A stretch of 64,000 nt of DNA from an uncultured Bacteroidales bacterium (GTDB taxonomy: Bacteria; Bacteroidota; Bacteroidia; Bacteroidales; Muribaculaceae), in assembly GCA_902762385.1 (NCBI GenBank), contig CACWNQ010000003.1:124001-188000 (forward strand), written 5' to 3'. The notes under the pieces were generated by a model that worked only from the letters and a program-made list of their open reading frames with translations, was not told where the DNA came from and made no database searches. The position numbers were made by a program, and so were the translations under genes. This document shows, piece after piece, positions 25,286-34,244 of this stretch; position 1 is the stretch's first letter, and every line of letters begins with the position of its first letter.

Positions 25286-26455
25286 TTATTTCTTTGCGCC
25301 CTTGATAGTGCTGATTATCAAAGCGAAATCCTCATCGGTCACCATTGGGCCGCTAGGTAAGCACAAGCCACGGGCGAATAACTTCTCGCTCACGCCGTTA
25401 ACATAGGCAGGAGCATCCTTGTAGACTGGCTGCAGGTGCATTGGTTTCCACAATGGGCGAGACTCGATGCCTGCTTCATCAAGAATGATGCGCAACTGGT
25501 CATAGTCGATACCGAACTTCTCGGGATCAACAGTGACAGTGTGCAACCAGTAGTTTGGCTCCATATCGTCCTCGGGCGCCACATGAAGTGTGATGCCATC
25601 AACATCGGCAAGTCCTTGAGCATAAATGTCGCGTGCACGCACATGATGAGCAATGTGCTCGTCGACGATTGTCATCTGGCCACGACCTATGCCGGCGCAT
25701 ATGTTTGACATGCGATAGTTGAAGCCTATGTGCTCATGCTGATAGTAAGGGAATGGCTCGCGAGCCTGAGTGGCAAAGAACAGGATGCGCTTGGCAGCCT
25801 CCTCGTTGGGGCAAATAAGCGCTCCACCTCCACTAGTGGTAATCATCTTGTTCCCGTTGAACGACATCACGCCGTAGTCGCCAATTGTGCCAACCACCTG
25901 ACCACGGTAGCGAGTACCAAAGCCCTCGGCAGCGTCTTCAAGCACAGGAATCTCGTAACGGCGCGCCACGTCCATTATCTCATCGATATAGGCTGGCATT
26001 CCGTAAAGATATACTGGGATTATGGCCTTGGGCTTACGACCTGTCTTGGCGATACGGTCCTTGATGGCTTCCTCAAGCAGATTGGGATCCATGTTCCAAG
26101 TGCCGGGTTCACTGTCGACAAACACAGGAGTTGCACCCTGATAGACAACAGGATTGGCACTTGCGGCAAACGTGAACGACTGGCAAATCACCTCATCGCC
26201 GGCACCCACACCCAGGGCAACTAGTGCTAGATGAATGGCTGCAGTACCGGCACTCAGTGCCACCACCTTCTTGTCTAAAGTGCGTCCATCATCACAATGG
26301 TTAATGAACGACTCAAGATCTTGCTCAAAACCATTCACATTTGGACCCAGAGGAACCACCCAGTTGGTATCGAACGCCTCCTTAATAAACTTCATTTCTT
26401 CGCCTGTCTCACTCATGTGTGCCAGGCACAACAGAATTCGCTTTTTATCTGCCAT
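25286..26455 (-). CDS. DegT/DnrJ/EryC1/StrS family aminotransferase
   Basis: 389 residues, PLP-dependent sugar aminotransferase fold type I. Cofactor landmarks: SAGTAAIHLAL (about 68-78), DAAEGFG (about 174-180) and the Schiff-base Lys203 in SFNGNKMITTSGGG. Such enzymes transfer an amino group to a 4-keto (or 3-keto) nucleotide sugar for surface glycan biosynthesis. The closest functional sub-type (for example UDP-4-amino sugar or perosamine synthase) cannot be decided, and no other sugar-nucleotide gene is next to it. Own promoter at 26543-26512. Confidence 0.9.
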   Translation of the reverse strand: MADKKRILLCLAHMSETGEEMKFIKEAFDTNWVVPLGPNVNGFEQDLESFINHCDDGRTLDKKVVALSAGTAAIHLALVALGVGAGDEVICQSFTFAASANPVVYQGATPVFVDSEPGTWNMDPNLLEEAIKDRIAKTGRKPKAIIPVYLYGMPAYIDEIMDVARRYEIPVLEDAAEGFGTRYRGQVVGTIGDYGVMSFNGNKMITTSGGGALICPNEEAAKRILFFATQAREPFPYYQHEHIGFNYRMSNICAGIGRGQMTIVDEHIAHHVRARDIYAQGLADVDGITLHVAPEDDMEPNYWLHTVTVDPEKFGIDYDQLRIILDEAGIESRPLWKPMHLQPVYKDAPAYVNGVSEKLFARGLCLPSGPMVTDEDFALIISTIKGAKK

Positions 26456-26511
26456 ATGGTTTGATTGTAAAGTAATATTTAAAATCTAAAGCTACACTCA
26501 TTATTAGCCCA

Positions 26512-26543
26512 CAAAAGTAATTAAAAATAATGGCAACAACAAA
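26512..26543 (-). promoter_or_regulatory. Promoter of the DegT aminotransferase gene
   Basis: On the minus strand TTTG (26543-26540), 20-nt spacer, TACTTTTG (26519-26512). Confidence 0.65.
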
Positions 26544-26660
26544 ATTTCAGTTTCAAAAAGATACAATCTGGCTCAAAAGCCGAACACGAAATAATAATAA
26601 AGAATAATATTAATATAATAATAATTACTATCTTTGCAAAAAACATAAACTAAAAAGAAC

Positions 26661-26898
26661 ATGATTATTATGACTCATCTATTAAGTGTCACTTGAAAGC
26701 AGTTGAATTAGATGCCGGTCTAAATAATGACAACATTCTTTATGATGCTAATGATAAATTGACTGCACTTTTTTTGAAAGAAGATTATTATGTGTGAAAA
26801 TTATTCGAATTTCCTTGGAAAGTACCAGAAAATATGTTATTTTTGCAAAAAGTACAGCTGAGGCAGTAAAGCAAGCCTTAATAAGTATAGAAAAATAA
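26661..26898 (+). pseudogene. Frameshifted small gene remnant, family unknown
   Basis: An ATG at 26661 opens a frame that stops at once, but two further frames continue protein-like sequence: CHLKAVELDAGLNND to LFLKEDYYV (stop at 26795-26797), then KIIRISLESTRKYV to ALISIEK (stop at 26896-26898). Joined, they would give about 75 residues of ordinary amphipathic composition. A -7-like TATCTTTG sits at 26629-26636. The pattern suggests a small gene broken by two frameshifts; alternatively chance open frames. No family recognised. Confidence 0.35.
26814..26845 (+). promoter_or_regulatory. Probable promoter of the first tandem LRR-dockerin gene
   Basis: CTTG (26814-26817), 20-nt spacer, TATTTTTG (26838-26845), inside the tail of the remnant gene; transcription would start near 26852. 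Confidence 0.45.
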
Positions 26899-26924
26899 AT
26901 TATCAACATAAAATGTTTATCCTT

Positions 26925-29429
26925 ATGAAGCATAAAATATTACTCGTCCTAATGGCGATTGCCTTGATGACTATGAGTGCAAGCGCTACCAAAATCTATG
27001 TGTGCGGCACTAAGATTACAGGTACCACCAGTTTCTCGGCAGGTGGTGGCACGGTGTATTTTAACGCAAGTAGCAATACGCTGACAATCAGTAATGTGTA
27101 TTACCTTAAAAGTGGCAGCAGCAACAATGGTATCAGCGTTGACGAATGTGATAATAATTTGACTATCAATTTGGTGGGAAACGTTACCTTTGGCATTGGT
27201 GATGCCGATGCTGTGCTGCTCAAGAGCAGCGGCAAGAGCGCTACCATTACTGTGAGCGGTTATGCTCATTTCTACACAAGTAGCAGCGGCCACGCTGGCT
27301 TGAAACTCCAAAGCCAAGATGTCGCGATTAATGGCTCGGGGCAATTAGATATTGAACACATCAACAGCTCTACTTCGGTAAATGCTGTCAATGCTGTCAA
27401 AGGTGGCACAGGCACCGAGAATATCAAATTTGGGATTAAAAAGTGTACCTTGAAGTCTAATGGTGCAAGATTATACAATCTAAATGATGTGACTTTCAAT
27501 CCCACTGGAAATTTCGGCAGCGACGACTATTCCACCTATATTACTTTTACATATTATAGCTCTGATAGTTCTTCTCCCCACGCATCAAATATCTCAAATT
27601 TTTACAAAGGAACAGGCGTGAAGTTGCTGAAGCCCCTTTCTTATTATAATGAGAGCCTTAATTTCTTGACAGTCAACAATTTTTCCACCGAGGCAGTCGT
27701 CGCAGATGTCTCGCCAGTGGCGGTATTCAACAGTTCTTATTTCCCCGATGCGAACTTCCGCAGCTATCTTTTAGGACTATACTCCAAAGGCTACATTACC
27801 ACTAGCGATGTAAACGCAAGGACATCAATGACCATCTCGGGTAAATCTATATCTAACCTGCAGGGTATAAACTATTTCAGCAAACTGACATGGTTGGATT
27901 GTAGTAACAATAACTTGACTGATCTATATAATGTGCCAACATCCCTACAGACCCTTTACTGCCAAAACAACAAGATAACATCGTTTAATTACTTGCAAAA
28001 CTGCAGCTCACTTAAATCTTTGAATTGCAGCAACAACCAGATATCTTCGTTGACTAATTTGCCCACCAGTATAGAGTTTTTGGACTGCTCGAGCAACAAG
28101 TTCACTATTTTGGATTTTTGTAATACAAGCGATCATATGTACACTAAATATTACAATTTGAAAACATTGAATTGCTCGAATAACACCCAGCTCACCGAAT
28201 TATGGAATAGTGACTTTGGTACTGGTGGTGCCGCATTAACCTCATTAAATGTCTCGGGATGCACTAGTTTGACACAAATAAGATGTGAATACAATAAACT
28301 CACGTCGCTATCTTCGCTGCCAAGCAGCCTAAAAATCTTAAACGTTATGGGAAATCAGCTCACTTCGCTGCCCACATTGCCTAGTGGATTGGAAACGCTA
28401 TCTGCTTCTAGTAACAAGTTTACGTCATTCTCGCTCTCAAACCATAGCTCTATAAAATTTCTTCAAATTGGCAACAACCCAAACTTAACCTCTTTAACTA
28501 TCAACAATAACAGCAAGTTGGAAAAGGTATATGCTTATTATACCACGTCATCTTGCACCATCAATTGCAACAACAATAGCAAATTGACACTCTTGAATGT
28601 GGAAGATAGTCCAGGACTGAAGACACTCAATTGCTATGGCAATGCTGCTTTGACATCGCTAGGGGTCACTAACTGCTCGTCATTGACTACTCTAGACTGC
28701 CACAGCAACGCATTGACAGGTATCATAGGTCTCTATAGTTGCACGGCACTGACCACGCTCGACTGCGGTTACAACCAGCTGAGCTCGCTCGATGTGAGCA
28801 GCTTGAGTAACTTGACTGTGCTCAACTGCCGTACAAATAAGCTTACATCCCTTAACGTGTCAAACAAGACAAAACTCACACAATTAGAAGCACAATACAA
28901 TCAGTTGACCTCAATTAACGTTCAGGGCTGCTCTTCGTTAAATTACTTGATGCTTGAAAGCAACAAGCTGTCCTCACTCTCGGTGCAGGGCTGCAATGCG
29001 TTGCGCACTATTAACTGCTGTTTAAATAAAATCAGTGCATCAGGGGCCAATACGCTTATCAACAGTCTGTGTACCATTCCATCAGGTAGCCAAGGTGCTT
29101 TACGATATATCTTTCCAGGCTATTCCTCGGCTTCTTACGTAGAAAATAACGTAAATCTCACCGATGCTCAAGTAAGGTCCGCCCGCAACAAGCGTTGGAT
29201 GCCATATAAGTTTGTGTCTGGAACTGGCTGGGTAGAGATACCTGTTAACACAGCAATCCCTGGCGACGTGAACGGCGATGGGCACATTAGCAGCGTTGAT
29301 GTCACAGCACTTTACAACTATCTGCTCAATAATGACTCCAGCGATATAGTGAATGGTGACCAGGACGGCGACGGGCACATCTCATCGGTCGACGTAACTG
29401 TGGTCTACAATATTTTGCTGGGTAATTAA
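26925..29429 (+). CDS. Secreted LRR protein with C-terminal dockerin pair (paralogue 1)
   Basis: 834 residues from the Met at 26925, which directly precedes a signal peptide (MKHKILLVLMAIAL...SASA); an earlier Met at 26913 is possible. Residues about 22-250 form a beta-rich domain (KIYVCGTKITGTTSFSA onward, with GISVDE and SGHAGLKL segments) resembling beta-helical carbohydrate-binding domains. Residues about 265-735 are short LRRs of the type LxxLDCSNNxLTSL. The last about 55 residues are two EF-hand-like dockerin repeats (GDVNGDGHISSVDV and GDQDGDGHISSVDV) with Asp/Asn at calcium positions 1, 3, 5 and 12. A close paralogue follows 137 bp downstream. No cohesin partner is seen in the window. 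Confidence 0.83.
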   Translation: MKHKILLVLMAIALMTMSASATKIYVCGTKITGTTSFSAGGGTVYFNASSNTLTISNVYYLKSGSSNNGISVDECDNNLTINLVGNVTFGIGDADAVLLKSSGKSATITVSGYAHFYTSSSGHAGLKLQSQDVAINGSGQLDIEHINSSTSVNAVNAVKGGTGTENIKFGIKKCTLKSNGARLYNLNDVTFNPTGNFGSDDYSTYITFTYYSSDSSSPHASNISNFYKGTGVKLLKPLSYYNESLNFLTVNNFSTEAVVADVSPVAVFNSSYFPDANFRSYLLGLYSKGYITTSDVNARTSMTISGKSISNLQGINYFSKLTWLDCSNNNLTDLYNVPTSLQTLYCQNNKITSFNYLQNCSSLKSLNCSNNQISSLTNLPTSIEFLDCSSNKFTILDFCNTSDHMYTKYYNLKTLNCSNNTQLTELWNSDFGTGGAALTSLNVSGCTSLTQIRCEYNKLTSLSSLPSSLKILNVMGNQLTSLPTLPSGLETLSASSNKFTSFSLSNHSSIKFLQIGNNPNLTSLTINNNSKLEKVYAYYTTSSCTINCNNNSKLTLLNVEDSPGLKTLNCYGNAALTSLGVTNCSSLTTLDCHSNALTGIIGLYSCTALTTLDCGYNQLSSLDVSSLSNLTVLNCRTNKLTSLNVSNKTKLTQLEAQYNQLTSINVQGCSSLNYLMLESNKLSSLSVQGCNALRTINCCLNKISASGANTLINSLCTIPSGSQGALRYIFPGYSSASYVENNVNLTDAQVRSARNKRWMPYKFVSGTGWVEIPVNTAIPGDVNGDGHISSVDVTALYNYLLNNDSSDIVNGDQDGDGHISSVDVTVVYNILLGN

Positions 29430-29566
29430 ACCAGAATTTTAATTATTAGCTTTTTACTAAATGCCTAATCTATAATCACAGCAATGGTTTAGATTTTATG
29501 GTGATTCTGAATTATCTAGCCCCTCTTAGCTCCGCAGATAAAATAATATAACAAAAATAGCATATT

Positions 29567-31690
29567 ATGAAGAAAATACTTTTTTTGATGATTGCAGCAA
29601 TGATGGTGCTGTCGTCGAGTGCCACCAAGATATATGTGTGCGGTCAAAAAATCACGGGCACCACATCCTTCTCTGCTGCGGGTGGAACAGTTTCTTATGA
29701 CAATAGCACCCGAACGCTGAACATTACCAATGTGGATTACACCAAGACTGGCAGCAGCAACAACGGAATCAGCGTGGATGAGGTGTCGGGTAATCTCACC
29801 ATCAATTTGTATGGCACAGTGAAGTTTACAATCGGTGATGCCGATGCCGTTCTCTGCAAATGCAAGCTCAGTGGCACGACTCTTACCACGACCATTAATG
29901 TCTATGGTAACGCCGAATTCATATCTAAAAGTAGTGGCCATGCTGGCTTGAAGCTACAGGATGGTGATGTTAATCTTCAAGGCAATGGCACATTGAAAAT
30001 CACGAACACCAATAGTAGCTCCTCGGCATGTGCAATAAAAGGCGGTGCTGGCACCGAAAATCTTCTATTCAAAATTAAAGACTGTACCGTTCAGTCTAAT
30101 GGTCCAAGATTATATCATTTGAAAAATGTGAATTTTGATAAAACTAGCTATTATGGATCTGGGGACTATAGCACCATGAGCACCAAGATTACATTTAAGC
30201 CGGGCAACAGCAGCACTGTGCATGCCAGCAGCATCACCAATATAAATAATTCTAGTGGCGTGGGCTTTCTCTTGCCGATAGATTATTATAATAGAACAAT
30301 AGCATTTCTAAGTTCCAACAACCTTATAGGTAATGAGGTGCAGATTACGGATTACAAACCAAGTGTGGTAATGACGTCAGACTACATTTCCGACGCAAAC
30401 TTATTAGATTATCTGCGGTATCTGGAGCCAAAAGGCTATTTGACAGTTAGCGAAATGATGAACTTTACATACTTGAATACAGCAAACAAGTCTATATCAA
30501 GTCTGGATGGTTTAGAACAATTTTTAAGTCTGAAAGAACTGATATGCAACAACAATAATCTGACCTCTTTAGATGGAGTACCAGACTTTCTTCAGATTCT
30601 TAACTGCTCAAACAACAAGATTACATCGTTATCCGTTTTACATTGGTGTAATTCGCTGGAAACATTGAATTGCAGTAATAACCGAATCACCTCGTTGGAC
30701 AATTTGCCTTATTATATAAAGTCTATAGATTGCTCCAACAACTTGCTTTCGGGCATGGTAACTATAAAAGATCGTAGTTCGTTGAAAACTTTAAACATAA
30801 GCAATAATAGTATTACTCGTTTGGATTGCACCAATAATAGCCTGACAAGTCTCTACGTAACCAACTGCACTAATATGTTCATGCTTGAGTGTCAAAACAA
30901 CTATTTGACTTCACTCAACGTGTCGAGTAATACTGCCTTGAAAAACCTATATTGCGGCTCAAACAAGTTAACATCTTTGCCATCATTGCCAAATAATATT
31001 TCGATAGTTGATGTCCAAAAGAACCAAATTAGCTCAATATCATCATCATCATTACCGCAGAGCTTAACAGCATTAGATTGTTCCAACAACAAGTTAACTA
31101 CGCTGCAAATTGTAGGAAAGCCAAACTTAACATTACTAGATTGCAGCAACAACACATCTCTGACCAGATTGGAGTGTCGTCAAAATGCTTTGTACAATCT
31201 TGACGTGTCAGGGTGTACGGCATTGACCGAGCTTTATTGTAACATAAACCAGCTTCCCCAACTGTCGTTGTCGGGATTGAATGCGTTGTCTTTGGTGCAA
31301 ATTAATGGTAACCAAATCAAAACATCGGCGATGGAACTCCTGATTAACAGTTTGCGAACCATTCCAGCGGGCAGTACAGGTAAAATTTATGTGCTCGTGA
31401 GGAACAACTCGGATGAGGGCAATGAAATCACCACGTCACAAGTGACAAAAGCACGCAGCAAGCGCTGGATTCCTTATCACTTAAATAATAATAATTGGGA
31501 AGAGATTCAAGGCTATATTCCTGGCGACGTGAACGGCGACGGGCACGTTAGTAGTGTGGATGTTACCGCTCTTTACAACTATCTGCTTAACGATGACAGC
31601 AGCGATATCGTTAATGGCGACCAAGATGGCGACGGACACATAACCTCGACCGACATCACAGTGATTTATAATCTCCTTTTAGGAAACTAA
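29567..31690 (+). CDS. Secreted LRR protein with C-terminal dockerin pair (paralogue 2)
   Basis: 707 residues. Same layout as the preceding gene: signal peptide (about 1-18), beta-rich domain with the same KIYVCGQKITGTTSFSA start (about 19-240), an array of LxxLNCSNNxITSL repeats (about 300-600), and a C-terminal dockerin pair (GDVNGDGHVSSVDV, GDQDGDGHITSTDI). The second calcium loop has T-S-T instead of S-S-V before the last Asp, so its partner specificity could differ. Clearly a tandem duplication of the upstream gene followed by repeat-number change. Confidence 0.83.
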   Translation: MKKILFLMIAAMMVLSSSATKIYVCGQKITGTTSFSAAGGTVSYDNSTRTLNITNVDYTKTGSSNNGISVDEVSGNLTINLYGTVKFTIGDADAVLCKCKLSGTTLTTTINVYGNAEFISKSSGHAGLKLQDGDVNLQGNGTLKITNTNSSSSACAIKGGAGTENLLFKIKDCTVQSNGPRLYHLKNVNFDKTSYYGSGDYSTMSTKITFKPGNSSTVHASSITNINNSSGVGFLLPIDYYNRTIAFLSSNNLIGNEVQITDYKPSVVMTSDYISDANLLDYLRYLEPKGYLTVSEMMNFTYLNTANKSISSLDGLEQFLSLKELICNNNNLTSLDGVPDFLQILNCSNNKITSLSVLHWCNSLETLNCSNNRITSLDNLPYYIKSIDCSNNLLSGMVTIKDRSSLKTLNISNNSITRLDCTNNSLTSLYVTNCTNMFMLECQNNYLTSLNVSSNTALKNLYCGSNKLTSLPSLPNNISIVDVQKNQISSISSSSLPQSLTALDCSNNKLTTLQIVGKPNLTLLDCSNNTSLTRLECRQNALYNLDVSGCTALTELYCNINQLPQLSLSGLNALSLVQINGNQIKTSAMELLINSLRTIPAGSTGKIYVLVRNNSDEGNEITTSQVTKARSKRWIPYHLNNNNWEEIQGYIPGDVNGDGHVSSVDVTALYNYLLNDDSSDIVNGDQDGDGHITSTDITVIYNLLLGN

Positions 31691-31799
31691 AAGTTAAATC
31701 ACATAGTGATCAGGCACTGCGGCATCTCAACAAGCTGCGGTGCTTGTTGCAACATTAGGAAGCACTTGTCCCACGCCAGGGCTGATCTACCATTATTGA
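31691..31799. other. Intergenic, no feature recognised
   Basis: Short spacer between the second tandem LRR gene and the candidate structured RNA. The tail of the LRR gene has no evident strong terminator here. Confidence 0.4.
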
Positions 31800-32047
31800 A
31801 AAAAAGAGGCGGAACCTATCTCTTCGATAAGGTTCCGCAACTCCTTTTCCAGACTCGCTGTCGGTTTGATATGCCGTCTTTAGGGCACGATCTCCCCGAC
31901 AGGTAATAGCGCCTGGATTGATAGTCGGTGGCGCAAACTCTTCGTTTACACCCCGTGCCATCGGTAAAAATATGTTGTTATATATATTGTTGTTATGTTA
32001 CCGACCCTCCGCTGGATCAAAATGCCAGCTGTCTATATGGGTCGGTC
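31800..32047 (-). ncRNA. Candidate structured RNA ending in an intrinsic terminator
   Basis: Read on the minus strand: stem GGGTCGGT(32046-32039)...ACCGACCC with an inner CAGC/GCTGG stem in antiparallel order; then GGCACG/CGTGCC, GCGCC/GGCGC and GTAAAC/GTTTGC helices; last a 12-bp stem GCGGAACCTTATC/GATAGGTTCCGC (31837-31809) followed by seven T, a textbook terminator. TCGGTAA (31961-31967) can alternatively pair with TTACCGA (31998-32004), which competes with the first stem. No protein-like frame explains this. I do not recognise the family, and no consensus promoter was found upstream. Confidence 0.4.
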
Positions 32048-32323
32048 GTTTATTGTCTATATATTAGGGTTTAATGAGATTCTGAGGTTCTTGTCCATTT
32101 AAAAATAATTCTAACATTCGTTCTGCATTCTCCTCTTCGGTAACTTTTTTTGTATAGTGTGGTTTTTACATTATAAAAACACTATGGTTATAAAAACAGC
32201 ATTAGTAAAGAAAATCACTACTCGGTTAATAAGTCGCTAAAAAGTCGCCAAAAACACATATAACTAACCCACCAAAAGAATGACAATTTATTGATTATCA
32301 AACCTTTGGTGGGTTGTGTTTTG
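32048..32323. other. Non-coding scar next to the putative attachment site
   Basis: AT-rich, no credible gene. An 11-bp perfect inverted repeat, AACCCACCAAA (32266-32276) and TTTGGTGGGTT (32305-32315), lies directly before the tRNA-end duplicate at 32324. Confidence 0.45.
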
Positions 32324-32337
32324 TGCGCCTGATAGGA
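32324..32337 (+). other. Duplicate of the tRNA-Leu 3' end (candidate attachment site)
   Basis: TGCGCCTGATAGGA is identical, and in the same orientation, to 41482-41495, which is the discriminator, acceptor 3' strand and part of the T-arm of tRNA-Leu(TAG). Weaker similarity goes on for about 15 nt (CACAAC at both). The intact tRNA's 3' end points toward this copy, as expected for island insertion. Confidence 0.5.
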
Positions 32338-32439
32338 GTGAGAAGTTGCACAACAAAAAACAATAAGACATAACGACTGTTCATTTTCAGGCACTTGGGG
32401 TGTCTCAAAATATCTTATTGTGTCATAAAATGTCATGAA

Positions 32440-32690
32440 CTACAAAAAAAGGGGGAGCGCACGCTCCCCCATGTCATAGCCTAAGACAACGTTCGGTGTC
32501 GCTGGCTTTGTCATTTGTTTGATACTTTCCCTGAGTTCCACCGACCATTTGGTGTTTGAACTTCTTTTCAATGGTAACGCTTGCCCAAGTGCCAAAATCA
32601 TCAGCATGGCATTGCACCGCAAATAAGAAAACGAGCAATGCAATGCCAGTGACAACGATAAATGGTGTAAAAAATGATTTATCCTAATTC
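32440..32690 (-). pseudogene. Frameshifted N-terminal fragment of a DUF2490-like outer-membrane protein
   Basis: After a stop near 32690 one minus-strand frame encodes a signal-peptide-like stretch (FIVVTGIALLVFLFAV) and DDFGTWASVTIEKKF, which looks like the first strand of DUF2490 proteins. It then loses sense, and the neighbouring frame takes over with NTKWSVELRESIKQMTKPATP, the expected continuation, before stopping at 32440 inside a terminator hairpin. It has no ATG start, a frameshift, and is cut to about 80 residues where the family has about 220. It lies 9 bp after the DASS transporter gene. Confidence 0.5.
32444..32470 (-). terminator. Terminator of the cobO-DASS unit
   Basis: GGGGGAGCG-CA-CGCTCCCCC is a perfect 9-bp stem; on the minus strand it is followed by seven T (32450-32444). 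Confidence 0.85.
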
Positions 32691-32698
32691 AGTTTGGG

Positions 32699-34204
32699 TC
32701 AAATTAAATGATATTTGCCCAAAACATACAAAACACCATAGCCCACCGCCATGCTGATGATACCTACTATCAGACCTATTTTGGTCATGTCTTTCTGATT
32801 TACAAGATTTGTGGAGAATGCCAATGCATTGGGTGGCGTGCTGATTGGTAGCACCATGGCACTTGACGACGCGATAGCCACACCAATGAGGATAGTAGGG
32901 ATGCCTCCAATTATATCCAGTTTGTCACCCATCGCTGAGCACACCACGGCCAAAATTGGCATAAGTAGCGCTGCTGTTGCCGAATTGCTTATAAAATTGG
33001 ACAAAATATAACATAAAATGCCCGAAAGTAACAATATGAGCACAGGCGAGAACTCGCCGAATGGTATGCTTTTTACGGCATTTTCGGCAAGACCCGAAGC
33101 ATTCAGGCCATAGCCAAGTGCAAAACCTCCTGCAACCATCCAGATAACACTCCAGTTGATTTCTTCAAGATCATACTTATTAATAACTCCTGTCATTGTA
33201 AATACTGCAAACGGAATGAGCGCTACCGTGTAAGAATTGATTCCCGTAATGGAGTCGGTAAGCCACAATAGCACGGTTACAATAAAGGTCACAATGACGA
33301 TGTTTTTATGGTTGCTCTGTTTGGCGTTGCTCTCTATCTCAAGATAAATAGTCTTTTGACTGAATGGGAACAACTTTTTAAGCAGATACCAACCGATGAA
33401 CAATAGCACTATTACTAATGGAAACATAAACATCATCCACTCACCAAATCCCATGCCCATGTTTAGGCCTTCAGGATCATTAAGAAACTTCAAGGCTATA
33501 GTATTAGGAGGTGTGCCTATTGGTGTGCCCATGCCACCGAGATTGGCTGCAACAGGGATTGACAGAGTCAAAGCGATGCGCCCTTTACCCTCGGGCGGCA
33601 ACTGCTTGAATACTGGCGCAAGAAACGTGAGCATCATGGCTGCTGTGGCTGTGTTGCTCACAAACATAGAAAAGAATCCCGTAATAAGTATAAATCCAAG
33701 CAGCACATTCTCGCTCTTGGTGCCGAAAGGTTTAAGGAGAATTCGAGCCAATTGGGCATCCAAACCTGTCTTTGTCGCAGCAATGGCGAGAATGAAACCT
33801 CCAATGAATAGCATAATCACAGGGTCGGCGAAACATGCCATGATATCCTTGTAAGACAACAGCTTGCCCACTTTTTCTTCATCAACCATGAAGTTGATAC
33901 CACTGTTGGAGGTGAACAACAGCATCATTACTATTATGGAGACTGAAGTTGCCCACGAGGGCACAATTTCCAAAATCCACATTAATGTAGCGAAAGCAAA
34001 GATGGCAATAATTCTTTGCTGCACAATTGTAAGCCCTTCGATGCCAAATGCGCTTGATGGCAAGTTCCACAAGAGCAACGTGGCCAAAAGCACGATTGCT
34101 GATTTAATGATGATCTGGTTTCTTTTTGATGGATGAAACCTGTTATCAGCGCGAGTACTGTGATACTCCTTAACCAAATTAAAGCCAAGAAAACTCTTAA
34201 ACAT
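32699..34204 (-). CDS. DASS (SLC13) family sodium/dicarboxylate transporter
   Basis: 501 residues, about 11-12 membrane segments. The two sodium/substrate signature motifs of the family are present: SNTATAAMM (about 170-178) and SNSATAALL (about 400-408), each followed by a proline-rich loop, GTPIGTPPN and LPISTPPN. Relatives carry succinate, malate, fumarate, citrate or sulfate. It follows cobO after 40 bp in the same direction, behind a cobalamin riboswitch, so it is probably induced when B12 is scarce. A role in succinate movement when methylmalonyl-CoA mutase lacks its cofactor is an attractive inference. A decayed DUF2490-like gene and a terminator follow. Confidence 0.87.
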   Translation of the reverse strand: MFKSFLGFNLVKEYHSTRADNRFHPSKRNQIIIKSAIVLLATLLLWNLPSSAFGIEGLTIVQQRIIAIFAFATLMWILEIVPSWATSVSIIVMMLLFTSNSGINFMVDEEKVGKLLSYKDIMACFADPVIMLFIGGFILAIAATKTGLDAQLARILLKPFGTKSENVLLGFILITGFFSMFVSNTATAAMMLTFLAPVFKQLPPEGKGRIALTLSIPVAANLGGMGTPIGTPPNTIALKFLNDPEGLNMGMGFGEWMMFMFPLVIVLLFIGWYLLKKLFPFSQKTIYLEIESNAKQSNHKNIVIVTFIVTVLLWLTDSITGINSYTVALIPFAVFTMTGVINKYDLEEINWSVIWMVAGGFALGYGLNASGLAENAVKSIPFGEFSPVLILLLSGILCYILSNFISNSATAALLMPILAVVCSAMGDKLDIIGGIPTILIGVAIASSSAMVLPISTPPNALAFSTNLVNQKDMTKIGLIVGIISMAVGYGVLYVLGKYHLI

Positions 34205-34244
34205 AGTTTTTTATCAATTTTTTGTTTTTTACTCAAAATGTTAA

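Noticed and set aside
31755..31961. Minus-strand frame of 68 residues
   Set aside because: It covers the helices of the candidate structured RNA; the translation has no recognisable pattern and the frame runs past a terminator.
32218..32436. Minus-strand frame of 72 residues
   Set aside because: It spans the inverted repeat and the tRNA-end duplicate; no protein-like pattern.
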